NCBI GenBank assembly: GCA_024681985.1
Contig: JAIKZU010000004.1
Location: 1 to 48,489 of the forward strand
DNA length: 48,489 bases
Reading direction: 5' to 3'
From: Lachnospiraceae bacterium
GTDB taxonomy: Bacteria; Bacillota; Clostridia; Lachnospirales; Lachnospiraceae
Shown here: positions 10,577-19,236 of the stretch, piece after piece
How the letters are laid out: each line of letters starts with the position of its first letter
How positions within the stretch are numbered: position 1 is the stretch's first letter
Translations under genes and position numbers: made by a program
The notes under the pieces: generated by a model
Told to the model about the DNA's origin: nothing
The model's input: the letters and a program-made list of their open reading frames with translations, nothing else
Databases searched by the model: none

Positions 10577-10608
10577 CCCTAAAGACGGCTTTGTGAAGGA
10601 AAATAATT

Positions 10609-11463
10609 ATGAATGTGTTTGAGATATCTGACGAGAATTTAGAAGAGTTCGCCGAGATCCTGGGCATGGACATGATGGACGACATGCAGAGGTCTTTCTA
10701 TCGTGGATACGGCACCAGTGGTGAGGACGGAAACATCAACGGTGTCCTGGTCTACGAGGTAAAGGGCCTGGAAGACGACGACCGGGATACTTTAAGCCAG
10801 ATGCTTTTGGTGAAAGCGGATAATGAGGAATCCTACGAAAAGCTCCATGAGATCTACCGGGAGGAAGGCGTGGAAGATGAGGAGATCGTGGAGACCTTTT
10901 ATGAGTTTGAGGACGCTGCCATGGCCGACTCCTGTGAGAAGGCAGGTTTTTCCAAGGGCAAAAAGGAAAGCCAGATCATCCGGCTCAAACTGAAGGACGC
11001 TTCTGCTCTCGATTTTGTCAATAAGATCAAAAAGGTACCGGACTACATCGTGGGGCTGGAAAAACTGTCGGTGACCCAATACCGAGCAGGTGTAAAGAAC
11101 TGTATCTTCAACGGACAGACCGGTATCCTGGAAGACTTAAGTTATCTTTCCATGGGATGGTTCGATACGGGGATCTCCTCCTGTACCATTACGGACGAGG
11201 AGGTAAACGGATTCTTTTTCATCCGTACCACACCTTCGGGAGTGATCGTCCCGGTACTTTTGTATGCATACGGACCCGATTACATTAAGAACCTGGCGCT
11301 TATGATCGCCCATAGTGTAAAGGAGGCGGAGAAGCGATATCCGCCGGATACCGAGATCGTCATTCATCGTGCCAGAAAAGCCTCGGCGGAGCTGACCAAA
11401 AAGCTCATGCCCCGGATCAAGGGGATGGAGGCATTCTTTGGCGAAAGAATGGAAAATAAATGA
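10609..11463 (+). CDS. GNAT-like protein, paralogue-like partner of the 6294 gene
   Basis: A 284-residue soluble acidic protein. The first 120 residues read like a GNAT fold: an N-terminal helix rich in D/E, then GNINGVLVYEVKG and a strand QMLLVKADNEES where the acetyl-CoA motif would begin. The usual Q/R-x-x-G-x-G/A loop is missing, so this copy is probably not an acetyltransferase. The C-terminal half (GFFFIRTTPSGVIVPVLLYA onward) has an alternating strand/helix pattern like the C-terminal part of the protein at 6294. It lies between two degenerate GGDEF genes in the same direction, suggesting a shared regulatory circuit. I would not assign a reaction. Confidence 0.65.
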   Translation: MNVFEISDENLEEFAEILGMDMMDDMQRSFYRGYGTSGEDGNINGVLVYEVKGLEDDDRDTLSQMLLVKADNEESYEKLHEIYREEGVEDEEIVETFYEFEDAAMADSCEKAGFSKGKKESQIIRLKLKDASALDFVNKIKKVPDYIVGLEKLSVTQYRAGVKNCIFNGQTGILEDLSYLSMGWFDTGISSCTITDEEVNGFFFIRTTPSGVIVPVLLYAYGPDYIKNLALMIAHSVKEAEKRYPPDTEIVIHRARKASAELTKKLMPRIKGMEAFFGERMENK

Positions 11464-11547
11464 TCGCTGCCGGGAGAGAATACGAAAGATACAGGAGATC
11501 ATAATGCGTCCCGGAGGAATGGGTTTAAAAAAGGAGAGGGAAATAAA

Positions 11548-12603
11548 GTGATTAACAGTGAAACCATGATCATCACTACGGAAGTTGTAAGCGTCATTTT
11601 TTTGGCCGTCATATTGTGCGGATCCCTGTTCGGATACTACGGAAGAGACAAGGCGGCGTTTTTTTACCGGTGCTGTCTCATCACCACCATCATAGGACTT
11701 TTGACCGATGCGTTCAGTTATGTGATCGATGGTCGGGTGAACGAGACCCTTTTGATCCTGATCAATATGGTCACCTATATTACCTGGGTTTTGATCGTCT
11801 TGTTCTTTGCCCTTTATACCATCGCCATGATCGAAAAACGAGTGGTGGTTCGGAAGTGGACCGTGGTGCCGGTTGCGGTTATTACGGGGCTTTTGATCCT
11901 GGCATGTGTCGTCGGTTCTTTTAACGGAGCGCTTTTGTATCTGGAGGACGGATACTTTGAGGAAGGCCCCTGGGGCAATGCCATCAGCATTTGGCTTTGC
12001 GTCTGCACGGTCTATGTGTACGGGGTTTTGTTCTATTACAGAAAGGCTCTGGAGCGAAGCGCTCTGGTTGCCATCGCCGCATTTTTGTTCTTCCCTTTTT
12101 TGGATACGCTGGTCTCTTTGTGTCTGGAGATCGACTACTCTTATCCCATCCTGTCGGTGGCACTCATGGTGGTATATGTGGTCGTTCAGGAAAAGACCGT
12201 TTCAGAAGACAACATCCGAAAAAAAATATATGAAGAAGATTCCTATTCTGATCCGGTGACCCGGGTGAAAAACCGCAGAGCATTTGATGACATCATAAAA
12301 GCGGATGTTCGGGGCAGGGCAAAGGGCGTGGCCTGTTTTAAACTCCAGGATCTTTCAGATGAGAATGCAGGCAGGTTCGCGAAGCTGATGAGAGAGGTCT
12401 TTGAAGGCGGGGATATATTCCGGATCTCCGAGGATGAATTTCAGGTGTTTACGTATAAGACCGGTCGGGAATATTTGGAAAAGAAGATGCATCGTATGAG
12501 AGAGATCTTAAAGGAAGAGGGGATTGAATCCTCCTTCGGTTATGCATACGACGAAGAGGCCGCTCTTTCGGATATGACAGAAAGAGCCCGGGCAGAGGTA
12601 TAG
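11548..12603 (+). CDS. Membrane protein with degenerate GGDEF domain (RISEDEF)
   Basis: A 351-residue protein starting at GTG 11548, with AAGGAGAGG about seven bases upstream. Seven hydrophobic segments occupy about residues 8-225, and a connecting helix (VVVQEKTVSEDNIRKKI) leads to a shortened GGDEF-like domain. The opening SDPVTRVKNRRAFDD is well kept, but the signature is RISEDEFQVF instead of GGDEF, the preceding metal-binding region is shortened and the domain is only about 110 residues instead of 160. Catalysis is unlikely; the fold may still bind a nucleotide or pair with another domain. The next gene starts nine bases after its stop and is a close relative, so this is probably a tandem duplication. 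Confidence 0.78.
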   Translation: MINSETMIITTEVVSVIFLAVILCGSLFGYYGRDKAAFFYRCCLITTIIGLLTDAFSYVIDGRVNETLLILINMVTYITWVLIVLFFALYTIAMIEKRVVVRKWTVVPVAVITGLLILACVVGSFNGALLYLEDGYFEEGPWGNAISIWLCVCTVYVYGVLFYYRKALERSALVAIAAFLFFPFLDTLVSLCLEIDYSYPILSVALMVVYVVVQEKTVSEDNIRKKIYEEDSYSDPVTRVKNRRAFDDIIKADVRGRAKGVACFKLQDLSDENAGRFAKLMREVFEGGDIFRISEDEFQVFTYKTGREYLEKKMHRMREILKEEGIESSFGYAYDEEAALSDMTERARAEV

Positions 12604-12611
12604 GAGGTAAA

Positions 12612-13697
12612 ATGGATCTGATCATCATTTCTGCGGACATCGTAAGTTTTGTTTTTCTCTTTGTCCTTTTATGCGGTTCACTGTTTGGATCAAAGGATGG
12701 TGGACAAAGTACGATATGGTTCAGTTGCTGCCTTTTGGTGGGGCTCTTGGGCACTGTGGCGGATGCTGTGGGGTATCTGACCGTAGATCCTTCCGAAAGC
12801 GGCAGCGGGATCCTCTTTGCCTGTATGATGTCCTATATTCTGTGTGCGGGGGAGTTTGCGGTATTTACTTTTTATTTCTTTTCCGTACTTAAGACCAGAG
12901 CGACCCTTCCCAAGTGGGCCATCCTTCCGGTGCTTTTGATCAGTGTGGCGGATAGCATTCTCTGCATACTGGGCACTGTAAACGGAAAAATGCTCTACGT
13001 GGAAGAAGGCATCGTCATAGACGGTGATTGGGCGGTTTATCCCAGTATTCTGCTGTTTTTGGGCATACTGTATCTATATTATGTGTTGTCCTCTTATCGG
13101 AAGGCATTAAGCCCCAATCAGGTATTGGCTTTCGGAGGATTCCTGTTCTTCCCCATTTTGGATTCCTGGATCACTCTCTTTAGTCCGGATATGGACTTTA
13201 CCTATCCTATCATCGCGCTGGCTTTTCTGGTGATCTACGTGATCGTCCAGGAGCATGCGGTGGCAGAGGAGATCCTGCGCCAAAAGGTTTCCGAAGAGGA
13301 TGCCCATGTGGATCCTCTGACACGTTTCAAAAACCGCCGTGCCTACGAGGAGGCACTGGAGGCGGAGAGGCGGGGCAGAGCAAAGGGCGTACTGTATTGC
13401 ACCGTCAATCACATAGATGAGATCAGAGAAAAAGACGGGCCGGAAGCGGTGGATCGGCACGTGGTCAGGTTCGCTGATCTCATGGGAGAGAACTTCCCGA
13501 AAGCGGAGATATGCAGGATTTCCGAGAAAGGCTTTGCGGCTTTTTTGTATAAGATGAGTGAAGAAGCCATGGAAAAGAAGGTTCGTGTTTTTAAAGAGAT
13601 CCTGGAGCAGAACGACGACATGGCATCCTTTGGATTTGTATACAGCGAAGAGGCACCCTTGATGGATATGGTCAGGGATGCCCAGCAGAAGATATAA
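12612..13697 (+). CDS. Membrane protein with degenerate GGDEF domain (RISEKGF)
   Basis: A 361-residue tandem relative of the gene just upstream. It has the same seven-span membrane part, the same connector (VIVQEHAVAEEILRQKV) and the same domain opening (VDPLTRFKNRRAYEEALE). The signature has decayed further, to RISEKGFAAF. Shared phrases such as GRAKGV and SFGFVYSEEAPL (SFGYAYDEEAAL in the neighbour) show common descent. A GGAGG site lies four bases before the ATG. The hybrid kinase gene follows after 40 bases. It probably acts as a membrane sensor or partner of that kinase; no enzymatic role is expected. Confidence 0.78.
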   Translation: MDLIIISADIVSFVFLFVLLCGSLFGSKDGGQSTIWFSCCLLVGLLGTVADAVGYLTVDPSESGSGILFACMMSYILCAGEFAVFTFYFFSVLKTRATLPKWAILPVLLISVADSILCILGTVNGKMLYVEEGIVIDGDWAVYPSILLFLGILYLYYVLSSYRKALSPNQVLAFGGFLFFPILDSWITLFSPDMDFTYPIIALAFLVIYVIVQEHAVAEEILRQKVSEEDAHVDPLTRFKNRRAYEEALEAERRGRAKGVLYCTVNHIDEIREKDGPEAVDRHVVRFADLMGENFPKAEICRISEKGFAAFLYKMSEEAMEKKVRVFKEILEQNDDMASFGFVYSEEAPLMDMVRDAQQKI

Positions 13698-13737
13698 GGG
13701 CGGATCGAGCATTTTTTTCGGCCCGGAGAGATGAAAT

Positions 13738-16700
13738 ATGGAACAAAAGAAAAAAAGTATCATAGTGTTGCATCTGCTTTTTCTGGCTGCCATCGCCCTG
13801 TGGCTGATCGTAGTCTTGTTAAGAGCGGCCCTGACCGAGGGTGATCAGATCGCTTATCGTTCGGGAGATGTATTTTTGTGCGCCGACGGCTGGTATGACG
13901 ACGAGGGAAATAAGTGCAATATCGAAAAGTACGTCTTTACAAGGGCCGATGTAGGTAAGGAAAAAGTTTTTCATTACAAAGTGCCGGAGGGGGTCAGTTT
14001 TGAAGGAGATACGGCACTTTGCTTTTTTAGCAGAGGGATGAACTTCCGCATCTATTCCACGGCGCAAAAAGACAGCCCCTATTACGGTCTGGAAGGTTCC
14101 GGATCCCAGGAGATCTTTGCCTACGATCAGAAAGCAGCAAGACTTTCCGGCACCGATATCGGTCTTACGGTGCATGTGGCACCCCTTCGGATGACGGACA
14201 AGCAAAGCGAGATCTCCATCGCCATCACTCCCACAGAGTATTCCGCATTCATCCTGCAGATCCGTATTCAAAAGGCATCTGATTTCATCACCGGTTCCAT
14301 CATGTCCGTAATGCCACGTTTTATAGGCAGTGTGTTTATCCTGTTTTTCGGCATTTCCATCATGGTCTACACCTTTTTCGCTGTGGATGACAAACGGGAT
14401 ACCAAGGTGGGGCTTTATGCCTGGGGTATGTTTTCTGTGGCCCTGGGAATTCTTCTTTTGATCCAGTCCCAAATGATACAGATCTTAACCGGTCGACCGG
14501 AGTTTTGGACGACGCTGAAGTATGCACTGGTATTGATCAGCTGTTATTTCATCGCATTGCTCTGTGATTATATCACGCGGGCGCCTCATAAGCGGTACTC
14601 CCATGTGATCGGATATATCGTGGTGACCCTTTTGATCGTCGAGACTCTGGGATCCCTGTTTAACGTATTGTCCTTTTACCGGCTGTGGTATCTGTCGGCT
14701 ATCATTAATGCCTTTAACGGTTTGGCTGCCATCCGCTATCTGATCATGGAGATCAAGTATAACAAGTGGCATAAAAAAGAGGGGATTTCCGTTTTCCTTT
14801 TGGTGATGATCCTGGCGGAAATGACGGCGCTGACTGCGGATCTGGCCATATATGCCGCAGCTTCCAGACATATGACGGATTGGGGAAGACTGACCCGTAT
14901 CGTCTATATTGCGTTTATCTTTATCATGATCATCGCGCTTCTTCGTTTTTCCATCATTCGAAATCGGGAGGTTGGATTGGTCAATAAATACCGGAGTGAA
15001 TCCCGGGCAAAGAGCAGTTTCCTGGCCAATATGTCCCACGAGATCCGAACGCCCATCAATGCAGTGTTGGGTATGAACGAAATGATACTTCGGGAAAGCC
15101 ACGAGGAGGAGATCATCACCTACGCCGCCAATGTAAAGGCCGCGGGAAATAACCTTCTGGGGATCATCAATGATATTTTGGACTTTTCGAAGATCGAAGC
15201 GGGGAAGATGGAGATCGTTCCCGTGGATTACGATATGTCCTCCGTGATCAACGATCTGGTGAATATGATCCAGACCAAGGCGGATGCAAAGGGCCTTGAA
15301 CTGATCTTAAAGATCGATCCGAACATACCGAAGCTGTTAAATGGCGACGAGGTGCGGATCAAGCAGGTGATCACAAATATTCTCTCCAATGCGGTGAAAT
15401 ATACGGAAAAAGGCAGCGTGACCTTCGGTATTTCCTCCGAAAAGAATCCCTATGACGCGGACTCCGTTATCCTGGATGTTTACGTGGAGGATACGGGAAT
15501 CGGTATCAAGCGGGAGGATTTAGATAAGCTCTTCTCCGAGTTTGAGCGGATCGAGGAGGAACGGAACAGAAACGTGGAAGGCACAGGCCTTGGTATGACC
15601 ATCACCCGCCGGCTTCTCCAAATGATGGGAAGTTCTATGAATGTGGAAAGCGAATACGAAAAAGGTTCCAAGTTTTCCTTCCGTCTGGGACAGCGTGTGG
15701 TCAGATGGGATCCTCTGGGTGATTATGAGAAATCCTACCGCAGTGCTTTGGCACAGCGCAGCAAGTATAAAGAAAAGTTTGTGGCTCCCGACGCAAAGGT
15801 TCTCATGGTGGATGACAGTGAGATGAACCGGGTAGTATTCCAAAGCCTGATCAAAAAGACGTTGATACAGATCGACCTGGCGGCTGACGGAAATGAAGGA
15901 CTTTCCAAGCTCCGAAAGAAGAAATACGACATCGTATTCCTTGATCATCTGATGCCCGGAAAGGACGGTATTGAGACTCTTCGAGAGTTGAAGGATGACC
16001 CCGGTAATCCGAATCTGAAGACCCCCATGATCTGCCTGACCGCAAACGCCATCTCCGGTTCCAGAGAAAAATATATAGCCGCAGGTTTTCATGACTATAT
16101 TTCCAAGCCCATCGATCCGGATGCCTTGGAAAACCTGCTGATGGCGTATCTGCCGGAGAATCTGGTGAAAAGTACGGCGGATGAAAAAGAGGAGCCTGTA
16201 ACTGCATCTGCCGATACGGAGGTTCCCGCGGAGCTTTTGGCTCTGCAGGGATCGGAATTGATCGATATCGAAAGCGGCATGAAGCATGCCGGCTCTGCGG
16301 ACGCCTATCTGGCAACCTTAAAGATCTACCATGATTCTTTGGATACAAATGCCGAGATACTAAAGCAGGCTTTGGAGGGGGAGGACTTTAAAAACTACAC
16401 CATCAAAGTCCATGCCTTAAAGAGTTCCCTTCGCACCATCGGTGCCGAAGCTCTGGGAGAAGAGGCCCAAACGCTGGAAGAGGCAGGAAAGAAAGAAGAT
16501 GTTGCGCTCATCCGCGCCCATGGAGAGGACTTTATCCAAAGGTGCAAGAGTTTAAGAGATGCCCTGACGCCTGTTTTTGAAAAAGAAGAAGAAAAAGAGG
16601 AGAAACCTCAGGCAGATCCGGAACTTCTGGCGGAGGTTTATGAGGCGTTAAGAAATGCCGCGGAAGAGATGGATTCCGACGAATTGGAAGCGGCCTTTGC

Positions 16701-16812
16701 CCGACTGGAGGAGTATGCGATTCCTGCGACGGATGCAGATCTTTGTAAGGAATTAAAAGCAGCATCGGCCGCCTTTGACTATGAGAAGATCACGCAACTT
16801 TTGCAGACGTAG
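13738..16812 (+). CDS. Hybrid histidine kinase with 7TM sensor, receiver and HPt domains
   Basis: A 1024-residue phosphorelay protein. An N-terminal span (about 8-28) is followed by an extracytoplasmic domain to about 185, then about seven spans to about 410, a layout like 7TMR-DISM sensors. The HisKA box NMSHEIRTPINAVLG places the phosphorylated histidine at H434. The ATPase domain has the N box (NILSNAVKYTE), VEDTGIGI and GTGLGMTITRR. The receiver has the acidic pair at D692 and the acceptor D736 (IVFLDHLMPGKDG), with K in YISKPID. The HPt domain has H892 in VHALKSSLRTIGA. All catalytic positions look intact. No DNA-binding response regulator is next to it, so the final phosphate acceptor is unknown. 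It closes the operon-like series of sensor genes starting at 6294. Confidence 0.93.
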   Translation: MEQKKKSIIVLHLLFLAAIALWLIVVLLRAALTEGDQIAYRSGDVFLCADGWYDDEGNKCNIEKYVFTRADVGKEKVFHYKVPEGVSFEGDTALCFFSRGMNFRIYSTAQKDSPYYGLEGSGSQEIFAYDQKAARLSGTDIGLTVHVAPLRMTDKQSEISIAITPTEYSAFILQIRIQKASDFITGSIMSVMPRFIGSVFILFFGISIMVYTFFAVDDKRDTKVGLYAWGMFSVALGILLLIQSQMIQILTGRPEFWTTLKYALVLISCYFIALLCDYITRAPHKRYSHVIGYIVVTLLIVETLGSLFNVLSFYRLWYLSAIINAFNGLAAIRYLIMEIKYNKWHKKEGISVFLLVMILAEMTALTADLAIYAAASRHMTDWGRLTRIVYIAFIFIMIIALLRFSIIRNREVGLVNKYRSESRAKSSFLANMSHEIRTPINAVLGMNEMILRESHEEEIITYAANVKAAGNNLLGIINDILDFSKIEAGKMEIVPVDYDMSSVINDLVNMIQTKADAKGLELILKIDPNIPKLLNGDEVRIKQVITNILSNAVKYTEKGSVTFGISSEKNPYDADSVILDVYVEDTGIGIKREDLDKLFSEFERIEEERNRNVEGTGLGMTITRRLLQMMGSSMNVESEYEKGSKFSFRLGQRVVRWDPLGDYEKSYRSALAQRSKYKEKFVAPDAKVLMVDDSEMNRVVFQSLIKKTLIQIDLAADGNEGLSKLRKKKYDIVFLDHLMPGKDGIETLRELKDDPGNPNLKTPMICLTANAISGSREKYIAAGFHDYISKPIDPDALENLLMAYLPENLVKSTADEKEEPVTASADTEVPAELLALQGSELIDIESGMKHAGSADAYLATLKIYHDSLDTNAEILKQALEGEDFKNYTIKVHALKSSLRTIGAEALGEEAQTLEEAGKKEDVALIRAHGEDFIQRCKSLRDALTPVFEKEEEKEEKPQADPELLAEVYEALRNAAEEMDSDELEAAFARLEEYAIPATDADLCKELKAASAAFDYEKITQLLQT

Positions 16813-16899
16813 GGGAACGGCAACCAAAGAAACTAATGGCTGGAAGTGGAGCCCTTCGAAATAGCCATTGGAAAATAAATGAAAGAAAGTGAAGAGGAA

Positions 16900-18114
16900 A
16901 TGTTTAGAGTAAATCAGGATTATCAAAAGTTACCCGGAAGCTATCTGTTTTCAACCATTGCAAAAAAGGTGAAAGCCTATCAAGATGCAAACCCCGATGC
17001 GGCCATTATCCGCCTGGGTATCGGCGATGTGACCAGACCCCTTTCCAAGAGCGTCATTGACGCACTGCATGTGGCAGTGGATGAGATGGGGGACGAGAGC
17101 ACCTTCCGGGGATATGCGCCAGATCTGGGATATGATTTTTTGCGGGAGGCCATCGTAAAAATCGACTATGCAAAGCGGGGCTGTGATATTGCAGCGGATG
17201 AGATCTTTGTGTCGGATGGCGCAAAATCCGATTCCGGAAATATCCAGGAGCTTTTTTCAAAGGACTGTCGGATCGCCGTGTGTGATCCCGTGTATCCCGT
17301 ATATGTGGATTCCAATGTGATGGGAGGCCGCTGCGGCACCTATGATGCCGACAAAGAGCAGTGGAGCGACATCATCTACATGCCCACCACGGCGGAAAAC
17401 GGCTTCGTGCCGGAGTTCCCGAAGGAGACGCCGGACGTGATCTATCTGTGCCTGCCCAATAACCCGACAGGAACGACGATCCCAAAAAGCGAGCTGCAAA
17501 AATGGGTGGACTATGCAAACAAAAACAAAGCCCTCATCATCTATGATGCGGCTTATGAGGCTTATATATCAGAGTCTGATGTAGCTCATTCCATCTATGA
17601 ATGTGAGGGCGCAAAGACCTGCGCCATCGAGATCCGAAGCTTCTCAAAGAACGCGGGCTTTACGGGACTTCGTCTGGGCTTTACCGTGGTTCCGAAGGAA
17701 CTTGTTTTTGACGGTGTATCCGTAAACGGCATGTGGGCACGCCGCCACGGCACCAAGTTCAACGGTGCACCTTACATCGTACAGCGCGCGGGAGAAGCGG
17801 TATATTCCGAAGCCGGACAAAAAGAGATCCGGGAATTGGTGGGCTACTATATGCAAAACGCTGCTCTGATCCGCAGTGGCTTAGCGGATGCGGGCTATGA
17901 AGTATATGGTGGCGTGAACGCTCCCTATATCTGGCTGAAGACTCCGAACCAGATGACCTCCTGGGAGTTCTTTGACTATCTGTTGGAAAAAGCCAATGTG
18001 GTGGGGACACCGGGATCCGGATTCGGTCCCAGCGGAGAGCATTATTTTAGACTTACCGCCTTCGGCACTGTGGAGAATTCCAAGATCGCCTTAGAGCGCA
18101 TCAAGGCACTGTAG
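16900..18114 (+). CDS. dapL: LL-diaminopimelate aminotransferase
   Basis: PLP enzyme making LL-diaminopimelate directly from tetrahydrodipicolinate and glutamate, bypassing the succinyl/acetyl steps of lysine synthesis. The opening FRVNQDYQKLPGSYLFS is characteristic of DapL. Other visible motifs are LGIGDVTRPL, DPVYPVYVDSN, LPNNPTGT, IYDAAYEAYI, and the PLP lysine K250 in SFSKNAGFTGLRLGF. ATG 16900 gives 404 residues, the normal length, and has GAAGAGG just upstream; an ATG at 16879 would add seven residues that are unlike the family. Its product is the substrate of DapF (5225). The 66-base stretch upstream contains a weak stem (AATGGCT/AGCCATT), which I do not interpret. Confidence 0.96.
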   Translation: MFRVNQDYQKLPGSYLFSTIAKKVKAYQDANPDAAIIRLGIGDVTRPLSKSVIDALHVAVDEMGDESTFRGYAPDLGYDFLREAIVKIDYAKRGCDIAADEIFVSDGAKSDSGNIQELFSKDCRIAVCDPVYPVYVDSNVMGGRCGTYDADKEQWSDIIYMPTTAENGFVPEFPKETPDVIYLCLPNNPTGTTIPKSELQKWVDYANKNKALIIYDAAYEAYISESDVAHSIYECEGAKTCAIEIRSFSKNAGFTGLRLGFTVVPKELVFDGVSVNGMWARRHGTKFNGAPYIVQRAGEAVYSEAGQKEIRELVGYYMQNAALIRSGLADAGYEVYGGVNAPYIWLKTPNQMTSWEFFDYLLEKANVVGTPGSGFGPSGEHYFRLTAFGTVENSKIALERIKAL

Positions 18115-18128
18115 GATGTCGGGATGTC

Positions 18129-19019
18129 ATGAAGCGGATCTATCTGGATTTTGAAAAAACATCTTTGGATCAAGAAGAGCAGGAATTTCTGTCTGCATTC
18201 ATCCGTGATATGCAAAGCGAAGGTTTCGAAATGCAGCATACAGGGGCGGTTCCCATGCCTGAAATACAGGCCATGGGTACCGTCTCTTTGCATGGGACGG
18301 AGGATGTGACGGTGGCGATCTGTGACGATCCAAAGCGGCTGCAGGCCTTTAAAGAGCGTGGGATCCCTGTCATCGGCTACGAAGCAGGCACCGGGAAGCA
18401 TCTGGATGCCAAGTGGATCCTTTTGTCTTTGGAGGGGGCAGATGCGGATTATGTAAAGAAGGTATACTGCCGCACCAAAGGCCTGCCCCTTACGATCTTA
18501 GAAACAGAGCGTACCCTCATCCGGGAGATCTGCATGGAGGATATGGATGCTCTCTTTCGGGTCTATGAGGGAGAGCATATCACAGACTATCTGGAACCTC
18601 TGTATGACAGACCGGTAGAAGAGGCCTACGAAAGAAACTACATCGAAAAGATCTACGGCTTTTACGACTATGGCATGTGGGTGGTCTTCGACAAGGCCAC
18701 CGGAGAGCTCATCGGTCGGGCCGGGGTGGAAAGCCGCGGGGCTTACGAAAGCGCTTCCTGCGCCGAAAAAGATCGGTGGATGTATGCGCCGGACACGGTG
18801 GAGTTCGGATTTGTCATCCGGGAAGATCATCAGCACTTAGGGTATGGTACTGAGGTGGGCCGCGCCATCCTTTCCTACACCAAAAATGTTCTTCACAAAC
18901 GTGTGGTCTTTGCCAAATCCCATCCCGCCAACACCGCAGCCCATAAAGCATTGCGGTCAATTGGGTTTAGGGAACACGGTAGCATTGGTGACGATCGAAT
19001 TTTTATAATTTATATTTAA
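18129..19019 (+). CDS. GNAT N-acetyltransferase with Rossmann/HAD-like N-terminal domain
   Basis: A 296-residue fusion. The C-terminal 170 residues (from ETERTLIREICMEDMDALF) follow the RimJ/RimL-type GNAT pattern, with VEFGFVIREDHQHLGYGTE carrying the acetyl-CoA loop, then the asparagine/alanine helix (HPANTAAHKALRSIGF) and the last strand. The N-terminal part has VTVAICDDPKRLQAFKERG followed by IPVIGYE, similar to the C-terminal half of HAD-type phosphatase folds, but lacks the nucleophile DxD motif, so it is probably a binding domain. The ribosome site is weak. It starts 14 bases after dapL and may be co-transcribed. The acetylated substrate cannot be read from the sequence. Confidence 0.8.
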   Translation: MKRIYLDFEKTSLDQEEQEFLSAFIRDMQSEGFEMQHTGAVPMPEIQAMGTVSLHGTEDVTVAICDDPKRLQAFKERGIPVIGYEAGTGKHLDAKWILLSLEGADADYVKKVYCRTKGLPLTILETERTLIREICMEDMDALFRVYEGEHITDYLEPLYDRPVEEAYERNYIEKIYGFYDYGMWVVFDKATGELIGRAGVESRGAYESASCAEKDRWMYAPDTVEFGFVIREDHQHLGYGTEVGRAILSYTKNVLHKRVVFAKSHPANTAAHKALRSIGFREHGSIGDDRIFIIYI

Positions 19020-19062
19020 TAAAGAAAACGAATAAGGTATAATTGAACCTATCCGATTTACA

Positions 19063-19209
19063 CTAAATTTCGGAGGAGAAGTGGCAAAAGGCAGCGAGGA
19101 CCTGATTTTTCGTCGGTACTTAATGAACGAAGTGAATTTAGCACCGCTACGGAAAATCAAGAACGAGAGTGTGCCGAGCGGTTTTGCCCACTTCGACGAC
19201 GAAAACAAG
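19063..19209. repeat. 147-base imperfect palindrome upstream of the AAA gene
   Basis: The sequence folds back on itself at three levels. The outer arm GAAGTGGCAAAA (19078-19089) pairs with TTTTGCCCACTTC (19182-19194), with one bulged base. The middle arm GATTTTTCGT (19104-19113) pairs with ACGGAAAATC (19149-19158), with one G-U. The apical arm CGGTACT (19114-19120) pairs with AGCACCG (19140-19146), with one mismatch. Weaker pairing continues outward to 19063/19209 (CTAAATTTCG with CGAAAACAAG). It could be a structured leader RNA of the downstream gene or a worn miniature inverted-repeat element. It also spans a 43-codon frame listed separately. Confidence 0.6.
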
Positions 19210-19212
19210 TAA
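19081..19212 (+). CDS. Possible small protein, 43 residues, inside the palindrome
   Basis: A GTG start at 19081 lies two bases after a near-perfect GGAGGAG site (19072-19078), and TATAAT at 19038-19043 could be a -10 box, though no good -35 is seen. The predicted protein begins MAKGSEDLIFRRYLMNEVN and ends FAHFDDENK; it is soluble, charged and without cysteines. The AAA gene begins 24 bases later. Against coding: nearly the whole frame coincides with a long imperfect palindrome, which constrains the bases in a way coding genes rarely show. I recognise no family. It should be read as an alternative to, or overlay on, the structural interpretation. Confidence 0.4.
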   Translation: MAKGSEDLIFRRYLMNEVNLAPLRKIKNESVPSGFAHFDDENK

Positions 19213-19236
19213 ACAATAAATATAACGAGGAAAATT

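Noticed and set aside
16835-16869. Hairpin upstream of dapL as a lysine riboswitch
   Set aside because: Only a seven-base outer stem and a four-base inner stem; far too short and without the conserved lysine riboswitch core.
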